A DNA stretch of 64,000 bases, from contig NZ_CM003594.1 in the NCBI RefSeq assembly GCF_001435295.1, positions 1,736,001 through 1,800,000 on the forward strand, written 5' to 3'. A program made the position numbers and the translations under genes. Shown here piece by piece: positions 55,965 to 64,000 of the stretch. The notes under the pieces were generated by a model. That model made no database searches, had not been told where the DNA came from, and saw only the letters and a list, made by a program, of their open reading frames with translations. This stretch comes from Psychrobacter sp. P11F6 (lineage in GTDB: Bacteria > Pseudomonadota > Gammaproteobacteria > Pseudomonadales > Moraxellaceae). Each line of letters opens with the position of its first letter. Position 1 is the stretch's first letter.

Positions 55965-56911
55965 GTGAACCCTCTAGTACGGACAGTCAGCGCAAGAAAA
56001 TAGATGCCACCCACAAGGTTGACGAGAATACTGACACTGGTTTTATAATTAAAGACATGCTCAACAAAGATTTGAGCGACTAAAAATATGGCGATAGTAA
56101 TGGCACAAGCGATGGGTAAGGTGACTTTGTGTTGGTTACTCCCTGCAAGCGCATAAGCGATGTTGGCAATGAACACACCCATAAATACCGTAGGACCGAT
56201 CAAGCTCGTTGACACAGCCACCAAAATGGCAATTAAAGCCAGATATAACTTAACGTATCTAGGATGGTTTACCCCAAGAGACAGCGACTGCTCACGGCCA
56301 AGCGCCATCACATCTAAAACAGGCAATGTTTTACGACTAACCCATAGTACGGTGGCTACCGCAAGCGCTCCATAAAACAGAGTCTCTGGCTGAGATCGAT
56401 TAAACGAGGTGTAGCTTACCCCCTGAAAAACCGAAAACTCGCCAGGGCTAATACGCAGCTGAATAAACTGCGTAACCGTACCGATGACCATCGTCAACAC
56501 CAAGCCAAATAACAACAAGGTATAGACATCATTTTTACATCGAGGGAAAAGCCAGTGATGAAGTGCCCAAGAATATGCCAGCATCAATACGATTGATACG
56601 ATAAAATTACCACTGACACCTAGCAGCATCAGTCCATTTGTACCCATCACAAAGAGCAACAGTACTTGCCACAGTAAATAAACAGCCTCATAACCCATTA
56701 TAGAAGGCGCCAAAATACGATTACCAACAATAGTTTGAAAGATTATAGATGAAAAAGCTAAGCATATACTACCGAGAACAATAGTCGCTAGACGCATCAA
56801 ACGCTTAGGAATTAAGTAATCAAAATCTAAATCAGAGTCTATCAATAAGAAGATAAGCGCCAGCAATATAATCAGTATCACGGTCGCCCAAACCTTTGCC
56901 GTAGCACTCAT
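55961..56911 (-). CDS. ferric-siderophore ABC transporter permease (FecCD family)
   Basis: The 316-residue inner-membrane protein has about nine hydrophobic spans. It is FecCD/BtuC-like, with ALGREQSLSLGVNHPRYVKLYLALIAILVAVSTSLIGPTVFMGVFIANIAY, the conserved cytoplasmic coupling region. It forms a heterodimeric channel with the product of the next upstream gene. Gene overlap is 4 bp at both ends. Confidence 0.92.
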   Translation of the reverse strand: MSATAKVWATVILIILLALIFLLIDSDLDFDYLIPKRLMRLATIVLGSICLAFSSIIFQTIVGNRILAPSIMGYEAVYLLWQVLLLFVMGTNGLMLLGVSGNFIVSIVLMLAYSWALHHWLFPRCKNDVYTLLLFGLVLTMVIGTVTQFIQLRISPGEFSVFQGVSYTSFNRSQPETLFYGALAVATVLWVSRKTLPVLDVMALGREQSLSLGVNHPRYVKLYLALIAILVAVSTSLIGPTVFMGVFIANIAYALAGSNQHKVTLPIACAITIAIFLVAQIFVEHVFNYKTSVSILVNLVGGIYFLALTVRTRGFT

Positions 56912-57846
56912 CTCACCCCCTTCATGATTAACACAAGGAATATTACACCGCCTACCCCGCCTGCGGTAAGGCCAATGGGAACCTCAAAAGGATAAATGAC
57001 GAGCCGCCCAAAAATATCACAAATCAGCAGTAAACAAGCACCGCCTAAGGCGACTACTGGCAGTGTCCGCGACAGGTTTTCCCCGTACTTTAGAGCGACT
57101 AGATTTGGAATAACCAGCCCCACAAAAGGTATGGCGCCGATGGTGATGACTGAAGCGGCCACCGTTACTGAGACTAGCATAAGCCCTAAGGCAGCTGTCG
57201 CCGCATAGCCGAGTCCTAGACTGGCGGCCATGTCCTCGCCCATACCCAGTACCGTAAAGCGATGGGCATAAATATAGGCTAATACAATGATGGGCAAAAT
57301 AATATAAATCAGCTCGTAATGACCTTGTATAACCCTTGAAAAATCTCCCAATAACCACCCTTGCATACTTTGTAAAATATTATGGCGATACGCATAAAAC
57401 TCCGCAATTGAGCTCAGCACACTGCCATACATCAACCCAAGAACAGGAATAAGCACAGCGCTCTTAAACTTAATACGACTGATAATGAGAATAAAAAGTA
57501 AGCTTGCGGCAAAGCAAAAAACCAGCGCAAAGATCATTTTACTACTCGTACTGGCATTAGGAAGCATGGTGAGCGAGACCAAAATGCCAAGTTTGGCAGC
57601 ATCCAAACCCCCTGAAGTTGCGGGCTCAACAAACTTGTTACGGACGATGTGCTGTAAAATCACGCCGCTAACAGACAAACCCACTCCTGTCAGTACCAGC
57701 GCAATCAGCCGTGGTATACGGCTCGCCGTTAAGGTCAACCATGCATCGTTGGAGAAATTAAAGAGAGCTATAAGTGAGGTCTGTTTTGAGCCCAGCATAA
57801 GAGAAACGGCACAGAGTAAAATGAGTAACAAAGATAGTGAGCGCAT
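56908..57846 (-). CDS. ferric-siderophore ABC transporter permease (FecCD family), first gene of operon
   Basis: This 312-residue FecCD-family permease has SRIPRLIALVLTGVGLSVSGVILQHIVRN near the N-terminus and the later MGEDMAASLGLGYAATAALGLMLVSVTVAASVITIGAIPFVGLVIPNLV, both typical of BtuC-like permeases. It is the first gene of the permease-permease-ATPase-binding protein operon. The order resembles VctDGC/YclNOP systems for catechol or petrobactin-like siderophores; the substrate is not determined. A weak Fur-like box lies about 100 bp upstream. Confidence 0.92.
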   Translation of the reverse strand: MRSLSLLLILLCAVSLMLGSKQTSLIALFNFSNDAWLTLTASRIPRLIALVLTGVGLSVSGVILQHIVRNKFVEPATSGGLDAAKLGILVSLTMLPNASTSSKMIFALVFCFAASLLFILIISRIKFKSAVLIPVLGLMYGSVLSSIAEFYAYRHNILQSMQGWLLGDFSRVIQGHYELIYIILPIIVLAYIYAHRFTVLGMGEDMAASLGLGYAATAALGLMLVSVTVAASVITIGAIPFVGLVIPNLVALKYGENLSRTLPVVALGGACLLLICDIFGRLVIYPFEVPIGLTAGGVGGVIFLVLIMKGVR

Positions 57847-57945
57847 TATTGAAGTTCTTCTTACTTATTACGAATGACTTTTTACTACGCTGAAACATAC
57901 CACCAACAGTCTATAAAACTCATTGCTAGGATTTTTCATTAAAGC

Positions 57946-57964
57946 ATAAATGAGAATCAATCAT
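57946..57964. promoter_or_regulatory. weak Fur-like box before the siderophore ABC operon
   Basis: ATAAATGAGAATCAATCAT keeps the central ATGAnAATCA core of Fur sites (11 of 19 positions). It lies 100 bp upstream of the first permease. The rest of 57847-58183 shows only a doubtful 52-codon frame. Confidence 0.45.
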
Positions 57965-58183
57965 ACTATGCTTGTTTGAATAGGTAAGTTGAATATAAGG
58001 TGAAATTGGGAAGTTATACCGTGAATAAGGGAACTTATTCGGAACGATACCTCAGCATTTACCAAGGTTTAAAGATTGAATTAACTCAGGCGCAACATAG
58101 GTTTGGCATAAATAAGTCGTATATCAGCAATGCTTATTTAGCTGATTTCAGAAGATTGTGGCAGCTTGACATCTATTAGTTGG

Positions 58184-59140
58184 CTAGATAAGTTGTGTGG
58201 GTGTAACGCCATAAAATTTGGCAAAAGCTTTACTGAAATTGCTAGGATCACGATAGCCAACATACCATGCAGTCTCTTGGACGCTTTTATATTCATCTAG
58301 CAACAAACGCATTGCTTCCTGCATACGCAGTTCACGGATAAAGCTGCCGATTGTTTTACCCGTTTGTTGTTTGAACTTTTGCTTGAGATAGCATTCGTTT
58401 ATACCCACTCGTTGAGCCAACAAGGAAATTGTTAATTTATTACTGTACTCTTGGCGAATAATATCAACGGCCTGATCAATTTGGCTTTTTTGGTTTGCTA
58501 ATCGGCCTGATATATCTTGAATGCCTAAAATATCTTGGCAAAGCAGCAATGCTTGACTCTCCAAAGCTAATCGATCACTCAAAGTACAGCAAGGTAAAGA
58601 GAGGATATAAGCTGCACGAGCAAGTAGACGCGGCTGGTTGGATAAGCTGACTTGAACCATTTCAGGATCTTGATTATTAGAAGGTAATAGCCATGTTGGA
58701 ACAGCGAAGCTTTCTGCCCAGCGCGACAACAATGTTTGATTAAAATCGATTGTTACGATATGGCTATTTATAGGGGAATTCTGCAAATATTCAGTATCAA
58801 CTATAGAGTTGATATCACCAAAATCTCCTGATCGTCGCCAAATTTGCTGCGAATGAATACTTGTATCAGTCCGTAAATTACTAGCATGTAAGGTATAGTT
58901 CGCATCTACAATTAAGTGCATCCCTACATCACAAGAAAATGGTGCGGCGGGTTCCACCAAAGATTGGCTGCTAGCAATGCTGTTTCGACCGAGCACGATA
59001 CCATTATGCAAGCTCAGTAAGTCACCATAACCAGAGCTGCCATCATAAGTTGGACGTTTAATCAAATAGTCAGAATCAGGATGATCGAAAGACCAGTATT
59101 CGGTCTGATAGTGGTCGTAAAATGCATGTAAGTTTGCCAT
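58184..59140 (-). CDS. AraC-family regulator (PchR-like), probable siderophore-uptake control
   Basis: The 318-residue regulator has a variable N-terminal sensing region and a C-terminal AraC DNA-binding domain: LTISLLAQRVGINECYLKQKFKQQTGKTI, then SVQETAWYVGYRDPSNFSKAFAKFYGVTP. The organisation resembles PchR/YbtA regulators that sense ferric siderophores and activate receptor and transport genes, which fits its place beside the siderophore ABC operon. No clear ribosome site is seen. A Fur-like box in the divergent promoter region may repress it with the cupin gene. Confidence 0.85.
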   Translation of the reverse strand: MANLHAFYDHYQTEYWSFDHPDSDYLIKRPTYDGSSGYGDLLSLHNGIVLGRNSIASSQSLVEPAAPFSCDVGMHLIVDANYTLHASNLRTDTSIHSQQIWRRSGDFGDINSIVDTEYLQNSPINSHIVTIDFNQTLLSRWAESFAVPTWLLPSNNQDPEMVQVSLSNQPRLLARAAYILSLPCCTLSDRLALESQALLLCQDILGIQDISGRLANQKSQIDQAVDIIRQEYSNKLTISLLAQRVGINECYLKQKFKQQTGKTIGSFIRELRMQEAMRLLLDEYKSVQETAWYVGYRDPSNFSKAFAKFYGVTPTQLI

Positions 59141-59274
59141 ATAAATACAATCAAGATGTTTTGGTATGTGTGTTTATGTTATATCCAGCTAAAAATAGCT
59201 TTACTCGTATAAATAGCCAGTTCTCCAGTCTTGAAGCAATAATAGCATTATTAGTAATAAACAATCATATTAAT

Positions 59275-59293
59275 GTTAATGATTATCAATTAA
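59275..59293. promoter_or_regulatory. Fur box between AraC regulator and cupin gene
   Basis: GTTAATGATTATCAATTAA; its reverse complement matches the Fur consensus at about 14 of 19 positions. It lies about 40 bp before the cupin start and about 135 bp before the AraC start. Confidence 0.6.
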
Positions 59294-59333
59294 ATATAAT
59301 TCAATGGTATTCACATACCAAAAAGGAGTAAGC

Positions 59334-59639
59334 ATGAGTCTGCTTATAGCGAATATAAAAAAAGAGCTTGATGATATTGAACAGTTTTGGAAGCCTACTG
59401 ATATTGCTCAGTTTAATCAATTAACCGTAAAACTGGCTAAATTGAAAGGTGAGTATGAATGGCATAATCACGAATATGAAGATAAGTTATTTCACGTATT
59501 GTCAGGACAGTTATTTATTATATTAGAAGACAAAACCGTAGAGGTGAACGCTGGTGAAGTTGTCGTTATTCCTAAGAACAGTAACCATAAACCTTATGCG
59601 CCTACTGAAACGAGTGTAATGTTTTTTGAACCTTTATGA
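59334..59639 (+). CDS. small cupin-domain protein
   Basis: The 101-residue cytoplasmic protein has a single cupin fold: GEYEWHNHEYEDKLFHVLSGQLFIILED (metal-binding motif 1 with His, His and Glu) and EVVVIPKNSNHKPYAP (motif 2 with His). The ATG at 59334 follows a strong AAGGAG site; a longer frame is not supported. Its exact role is unknown. A Fur-like site just upstream and the AraC/siderophore neighbours suggest iron-responsive expression. Confidence 0.85.
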   Translation: MSLLIANIKKELDDIEQFWKPTDIAQFNQLTVKLAKLKGEYEWHNHEYEDKLFHVLSGQLFIILEDKTVEVNAGEVVVIPKNSNHKPYAPTETSVMFFEPL

Positions 59640-59642
59640 ATA

Positions 59643-59750
59643 TATAGCCGGTACAATATAATTCAGATACAAGGAAGGCGAGCGAAAGTACTACAAATAG
59701 TAGACTAAGCGAGCCTGACACAGTATCTGATTTATATAGGATTGACTATA
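59643..59750. repeat. 108-bp palindromic repeat element
   Basis: The terminal repeats begin TATAG and share ATATAA and TCAGATAC (left 59643-59670, right end 59750 inverted). Inside are GGCGAGCG/CGAGCC and CTAC/GTAG pairs, so the whole unit can fold on itself. It starts 3 bp after the cupin stop and may act as its terminator. The rest of 59751-60181 shows no gene. Confidence 0.6.
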
Positions 59751-60181
59751 GAATTAAATCTATAACAATGTTTCTATTACAGCTATTTGATTGAAATGCA
59801 TCTGAGCACTCAGTATTAATAATTTGTAAAGCCGTTAAAAATACCGCCGCCTTTGTAAATTAAATATCGAAAATGCAACATGCATAACAAACTTATCAAC
59901 CATTTATTGAATACGCACTTTGCTTTTTAAAGAGTGGTTAGCCAATCACTCTTGCAGATTTTTCTCCTAATGAAGGTGTGAATATTAGCATTCTCATTAC
60001 TCGCGTTTATATTATTTCAGTATCAGGATATAACGAGGCTAAGTTAACCAAATCCCTCCAATGAGTAGGAGCTTCTCTGCCTGCTTATAAAGCTATCTGG
60101 AGATATGCATATGTCAAATAGCTGGTTTTAAATAAGTCGTCATCTGCGTTTCAATTCTATTGTATTAGCATATAAACTTGA

Positions 60182-60697
60182 TTATTTTTCCTCACGGTAT
60201 AAGATGTTTTTTGCTTCTATTCTAAAATCTTCATGACTAATGGCAGGCTCAATGCTAGCTGTACTTAGGTTTATATGTGAGACAGACGCTTCTGGCTCAC
60301 GATATAAGATATTCTGTGCTTCCTGTCTAAAATCACCATAACTAATAGCAGTCTCGGCTTGAGCATACTTAGCTTCAACATTAGCCTTAATATGATTGTT
60401 TTTAACTTCTACTAGCGGTGAGCTATCTGCTACCGTCTCGTTGATTTGATGAGTAGCTACCGTAACAGGTAGATGAACACTTACCATGGATGTTTGAGGA
60501 ATTGTTGAAAAAAAACGAGCAGACACAAATATAGTCGTTAATAACAAGACACCCACTATGGCAAACCATTTTACATGACTCAGCAAACTGCCTTTTGCTA
60601 GCTTTGCTGTGTCGGTTGCTAATAGTGGCTCGTTATTAGAATTACTGGATAAGCCAACACTTTTATTGATATCACTTTTATTGTCTGAGATAGTCAT
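60182..60697 (-). CDS. membrane-anchored protein with two DFR/LYRE tail motifs, unknown function
   Basis: The 171-residue protein has a polar N-terminus, one membrane span (about residues 42-63) and a C-terminal part predicted to face the periplasm. That part carries two copies of a motif, ISYGDFRQEAQNILYRE (118-134) and ISHEDFRIEAKNILYRE (153-169), the second at the extreme C-terminus. The neighbouring minus-strand protein (61038-61994) ends with the same motif. No family is recognised. The repeated tail suggests a partner-binding or localisation element. The ribosome site is weak, so the start is moderately certain. Confidence 0.6.
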   Translation of the reverse strand: MTISDNKSDINKSVGLSSNSNNEPLLATDTAKLAKGSLLSHVKWFAIVGVLLLTTIFVSARFFSTIPQTSMVSVHLPVTVATHQINETVADSSPLVEVKNNHIKANVEAKYAQAETAISYGDFRQEAQNILYREPEASVSHINLSTASIEPAISHEDFRIEAKNILYREEK

Positions 60698-60850
60698 AAT
60701 TCAATACCGAGTCAATCCATGTTATGAACGGCCTATCACCGTATCCTTGATCTTAGGATACGGGCTCTCGGGTATGTTGCAATGATTTTTGGTATGAGCG
60801 ATAGAATTGACTGATAAGCGGCTTGAAAGCACTATTATTGTATGGCTAGT

Positions 60851-60993
60851 TGCTGATGAGCAATTTGAAAAATGGTGATAAAAATGAGATGAATTGCAGT
60901 CTAATAAGAAAGATAGCACAGGTTATCTCGAGGTATTAAGCAGATATTTAACGCTGCTTGGCAAAATTCAGTCCATTTGAATTGAGAATATGC
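60851..60993. mobile_element. diverged copy of the MITE at 32280
   Basis: It shares AAAAATGGTGATAAAAATGAGAT, AATTGC and TTGGCAAAATTCA in the same order with 32280-32449, but about 27 bp are missing and both ends have decayed (right end GAATATGCC instead of GACGCGCCC). It is non-coding and lies between the two tail-motif genes. Confidence 0.65.
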
Positions 60994-61037
60994 CTTAGAT
61001 TGAATGACTAGTTGAAATTATGAATGTGCAACAGACC

Positions 61038-61994
61038 CTAATCATTGGTCTCACGATACAAGGTACTTTGGGATTCTTCTCTAAAGTCATCATAAGTGAT
61101 GGCTGCCTCAGCTGCTGGCATGGTCGATGGGGCTTCAGTAGTCTCTACCCCATTAGGATTGGTGTCTGGATTCTCAGTGGGGGATTCATCTGGTTGCGAT
61201 ATCACTGTCGATTTGTCTATCGCGCCTGTATCAGCAGAAGGTTGGTTGTCATCGGTTACTACTGCTTTGCCAGTGCTAACAGCTGGTGCTGCATCTGTCG
61301 TTGTTGTTTTCGTCTCTGCACTATCAGGTGCAATCGTTTTCGTTGAGGTCGATAGAACGCCGGTGAAAATTAGTGTCGCTACAATAATAGCAATCAATAA
61401 TGAGCCAAATATCATGCCAATAATAAGCGGTTTTTTGCTACTTACTTGCTTTTCCTTTGATTTTGCTAATTGTTTAGCAATGGCACTGTCATTTACAGCG
61501 TCGTTATTATTAGATAGTTGTTCGTTTCTAACTTTTTCCGCTGCTAATCTTTCTGAATCTTGACGTTTTAAATCATCAGCATTCGCGCTGTCAGTGATAT
61601 ATAAAGAAGATTTATCGTTACTTGCATCAGAATCTGAAGAGTTGTCAGTATTAGCTGTCGGTGCATGATTTGTCGAAAAACCCTCGTCTTTATCGTCATC
61701 AGAAAAATCTACATTAATACCTGCGCTCACGCTTTCTTGCTCTAAATTAGCAAATAATTCTAGCTCTGTGGCGCTTAATGGCTCATACGATGAAAGATGA
61801 TTGGTATTTTTTAGTGGTTTTAATGCATTTTCTTTGAAAGTAGCGTTATCCTCATTACTATCGACATTTTCGACACGCGTGATGAAACGCTCGTAGATAT
61901 TATCTTTACGCATACGCTTACGTGGCTTAGTATTAGCAATTTTGGCTAAATTTGCCTCTAACTGCGCATTAGGGCTATTTTTTTTGTCGCTCAT
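61038..61994 (-). CDS. large membrane-anchored protein ending in the DFR/LYRE motif, unknown function
   Basis: This 318-residue protein has a ~180-residue cytoplasmic, Ser/Asn/Asp-rich region with low-complexity stretches, one membrane span (about residues 187-210, IIGMIFGSLLIAIIVATLIF) and a Thr/Ala/Asp-rich outer region. It ends in AITYDDFREESQSTLYRETND, the same tail motif that occurs twice in the neighbour at 60182-60697. The two genes are probably diverged paralogues or partners. No known domain is recognised. Confidence 0.6.
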   Translation of the reverse strand: MSDKKNSPNAQLEANLAKIANTKPRKRMRKDNIYERFITRVENVDSNEDNATFKENALKPLKNTNHLSSYEPLSATELELFANLEQESVSAGINVDFSDDDKDEGFSTNHAPTANTDNSSDSDASNDKSSLYITDSANADDLKRQDSERLAAEKVRNEQLSNNNDAVNDSAIAKQLAKSKEKQVSSKKPLIIGMIFGSLLIAIIVATLIFTGVLSTSTKTIAPDSAETKTTTTDAAPAVSTGKAVVTDDNQPSADTGAIDKSTVISQPDESPTENPDTNPNGVETTEAPSTMPAAEAAITYDDFREESQSTLYRETND

Positions 61995-62061
61995 GAAGTA
62001 ATACCAAACCAGTTTTTACCGCGAAAAAGTAGATAACAGCTAGAATTAAGAATAAAGTTTT

Positions 62062-62102
62062 TATTGTTTGCTAAAGTGTAACACTAACGTTAACAAACAA
62101 TA
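62062..62102. promoter_or_regulatory. nested inverted repeat in the divergent promoter region
   Basis: The outer arms TATTGTTTG/CAAACAATA (62062-62070, 62094-62102) enclose a perfect AGTGT-A-ACACT palindrome (62075-62085). It lies between the minus-strand membrane gene (start 61994) and the LysR gene (start 62234), so it could be an operator. No T-run marks it as a terminator. Confidence 0.4.
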
Positions 62103-62233
62103 TAGTAGCTCGCCTCGTTCGCTTCAAGCATAATTTGTCGCTTATTGCTCTTATTCGGATAAAATAATCAAAATAGCCAAGAAAAAATAAGCCACAAGCA
62201 ACGGTGACATCATAAACAAGTGAGCATAAAGAT

Positions 62234-63247
62234 ATGGATTTAAAACAGCTCAACGCTTTTATTGCTATCGCAGATTCACGGAGCTTTAGTGCCGCAGCGA
62301 CTAAAACTGGATTGTCACAACCAAGCTTGAGTCGTCTGCTTAAACAGCTTGAAACAGATATGGGTGTGGAATTGGTCGATCGCTACCATAGACCGCTACA
62401 TCTGACCGAAGCGGGTACATTCTTTTATGACAAAATCAGCGCCATATTGACAGAGATTGATACCGTCACCAGCATGACGCAGCGGCTATCTACGCCCAGC
62501 AGCATGCTGAATATTGGCTTTGTCCCATCTGTGCTTTATGGATTGCTTCCTGAGATCATTGCCATGCTGAAGCAATCTAGCCCCGATATCGACGTCAATC
62601 TCAAAGACATCAGCTCATATCAACAAATAGAGGCGCTTAAATCTGGTGAGATAGACATCGGATTTGGGCGTTTCCCGCATCAAGATCCATGGATTCAACA
62701 AATACTACTGCGTCATGAGCGTTATGTCGTCGCCTTACCAAAAGCCCATCCTCTGGCGCATGTAAAGGAGCAACGGTTGATAGACTTAGCGAACAATCGA
62801 CTGATTCTCTACCATCAAACCCATTTACCGATAGCGACTAGCGTAAGATCAACCAGTGCAAAGCTGGATATTAATAAAAAATCCAGACGCACAAGCGCTG
62901 AGCAATCCACACTTAGCGCGCCTATTACGGAGCCGTTGCTACACTTATTCGCACAATACGGTATTTCGCCTTTTATGACTACGACGGTGAGTGACTTGCA
63001 AGTAGCGCTAGGCTTGGTGGCGGCTGGCGAAGGCATTACCCTTGTGCCTGCTAGCCTAAAGACCGTGCGTACCGACCAAATCAGTTATCAACGTTTAGTA
63101 CACGAAAACGTCACCTCCCCTATTTATTTACATACACTCAAAGATTTCGTTCATCCCAGCATTTCTGATTTGCTGCGCGCCACCTATCAGGTATATGAGC
63201 AGCGCGGCATCACTTATCGGCAGCAAAAATTTGTGTCACAGCCTTAA
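62234..63247 (+). CDS. LysR-family transcriptional regulator (CatM/BenM-like build)
   Basis: This 337-residue regulator has an N-terminal winged helix (MDLKQLNAFIAIADSRSFSAAATKTGLSQPSLSRLLKQLE) and a two-lobed effector domain with LNIGFVPSVLYGLLPEIIAML, SGEIDIGFGRFPHQD, HERYVVALPKAHPLA and VAAGEGITLVPASL. This build is close to the CatM/BenM/CbnR subgroup of aromatic-degradation regulators, but no such pathway is in the window. The linker around residues 205-230 is longer and more basic than usual. The target is unknown. Confidence 0.88.
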   Translation: MDLKQLNAFIAIADSRSFSAAATKTGLSQPSLSRLLKQLETDMGVELVDRYHRPLHLTEAGTFFYDKISAILTEIDTVTSMTQRLSTPSSMLNIGFVPSVLYGLLPEIIAMLKQSSPDIDVNLKDISSYQQIEALKSGEIDIGFGRFPHQDPWIQQILLRHERYVVALPKAHPLAHVKEQRLIDLANNRLILYHQTHLPIATSVRSTSAKLDINKKSRRTSAEQSTLSAPITEPLLHLFAQYGISPFMTTTVSDLQVALGLVAAGEGITLVPASLKTVRTDQISYQRLVHENVTSPIYLHTLKDFVHPSISDLLRATYQVYEQRGITYRQQKFVSQP

Positions 63248-63533
63248 ATTATCAGATATTGAATGGATATTGTGTTATAAAGAACCGCTAAAAAATAATC
63301 AGCCTTAATACTTGATATTAGCAACTGATTATGCTAACTAAAAAGAATGGCAATGCAAACAAATAGTAATAACAACTAGAATAATCATTCTCCTGACTGG
63401 CTTCGGTGTGCTAAAGTCGATACAAGATGAATCGTTTTATATTTAAGCAGTTTATAAAGCCCTTCTCTCATGATCATTGGCAAGCTGACACAGGTAAGTG
63501 ATAATTTGCCGTTTTAACCATTTAGAGGTATTC

Positions 63534-64000
63534 ATGACCACACAACCACTCGATAATCCACGCACCAACCCAAATGCCACTGACGATACCGCAACCTCGC
63601 CGCAAGAAGGCTTTAGCTGGCGCATCTTTGGTCCCGGTATTTTGATGGCAACCGCTGCTATCGGTGGCTCACATTTGATTTCATCGACGCAGGCTGGCGC
63701 TATATATGGCTGGCAACTGGCCATTATGATTATTTTAGCCAACGTTTTTAAGTATCCATTTTTTCGCTTTGCAACCGACTACGTCTATGACACTGGCGAG
63801 AGTTTGATTGCAGGCTATGCCAAACGCTCAAAGGTATATCTGTGGGTATATTTTATACTCTCTATCCTATCGGCTGTCATTAGTACGGGCGCGGTCTCAT
63901 TAATAGCAGCGGTTATCTTAGGTTTTATGCTACCAGCCTCCCTTGGTCTGTCGACGATGGCGCTGTCATTGATTATCGTGGCGGTTTCTTGGTTCTTTTT
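63534..64000 (+). CDS. NRAMP-like divalent metal transporter, N-terminal part (truncated by window edge)
   Basis: This is an inner-membrane transporter of the Nramp-related family, cut off at the window end after about 155 residues. The start at ATG 63534 has AGAGG upstream. After a ~28-residue polar extension comes FGPGILMATAAIGGSHLISSTQAG, the first transmembrane helix. The canonical metal-binding DPGN motif of Nramp transporters is absent there, replaced by IGGSH. The second helix has NVFKYPFFRFATDYVYDTGESLIAGY, typical of this branch. Metal specificity may therefore differ from classical Mn/Fe Nramps. Confidence 0.75.
   Translation, partial: MTTQPLDNPRTNPNATDDTATSPQEGFSWRIFGPGILMATAAIGGSHLISSTQAGAIYGWQLAIMIILANVFKYPFFRFATDYVYDTGESLIAGYAKRSKVYLWVYFILSILSAVISTGAVSLIAAVILGFMLPASLGLSTMALSLIIVAVSWFF

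Noticed and set aside
58021..58179. 52-codon GTG-started frame with a plausible protein look (RFGINKSYISNAYL)
   Set aside because: No ribosome site, no recognisable family, and it lies in the promoter side of the siderophore operon. It could be a fossil but is not supported as a gene.
60722..60919. 65-codon minus-strand frame
   Set aside because: It runs into the decayed MITE copy and has no ribosome site or protein-like pattern.

Overview
The window looks like a chromosomal segment of a Psychrobacter-like gammaproteobacterium (Moraxellaceae). This is inferred from the low-to-moderate GC content, the protein types (DUF817, DUF934 next to CysI, paired bacterioferritins, YghU-type GST, an RGG-tailed DEAD-box helicase) and their arrangement. 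No rRNA or tRNA gene was seen. The first gene (DUF817) and the last gene (NRAMP-like) are cut by the window edges.

Region by region. 0.7-11.8 kb is a sulfur-assimilation block: cysH, a DUF934 gene and cysI on the minus strand, then sat, two tandem sulfate-binding lipoproteins, cysT, cysW and a short cysA on the plus strand. Together they import sulfate, activate it and reduce it to sulfide. 11.9-14.3 kb holds an ArsR-type regulator and an iron-storage set: bfd and two bacterioferritin subunits whose active-site residues are complementary, with Fur-like boxes upstream. 14.4-23.2 kb is housekeeping and stress: a DHA2 drug exporter, YghU, a DUF1176 protein, a DEAD-box RNA helicase with a long leader, a DUF819 membrane protein and a peroxiredoxin-like protein. 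23.5-30.5 kb carries hyuB-hyuA (hydantoinase/oxoprolinase type), an AraC-type regulator split by an 844-bp IS5-family element, and a RhuM-Fic gene that has lost its Fic catalytic motif. 30.6-35.6 kb has mtfA, two exported proteins of unknown function, a 170-bp MITE related to the IS, a nearly gene-free 1.2-kb stretch and an orphan phage-type integrase between imperfect direct repeats. 35.7-41.7 kb is the lactate locus: lldP-dld-lldD with a divergent LysR regulator.

41.9-47.8 kb is the most interesting locus. It is a tightly coupled four-gene minus-strand operon encoding a compact Toprim protein, an SMC-like ATPase, a kleisin-like protein and a small winged-helix-like protein. This is a Wadjet/MksBEFG-type condensin in the unusual order D-C-A-B. 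48.2-59.7 kb is an iron-acquisition island: two TonB-dependent receptors, a complete ferric-siderophore ABC importer, an AraC regulator and a cupin, nearly all preceded by Fur-like boxes. No siderophore biosynthesis genes are present, which suggests use of xenosiderophores. 59.6-64 kb has a palindromic repeat, two membrane-anchored proteins that share a novel-looking tail motif, a degenerate second MITE copy, a LysR regulator and the start of an NRAMP-like transporter.

All identifications come from reading the sequence and from remembered family features. No database search was run.
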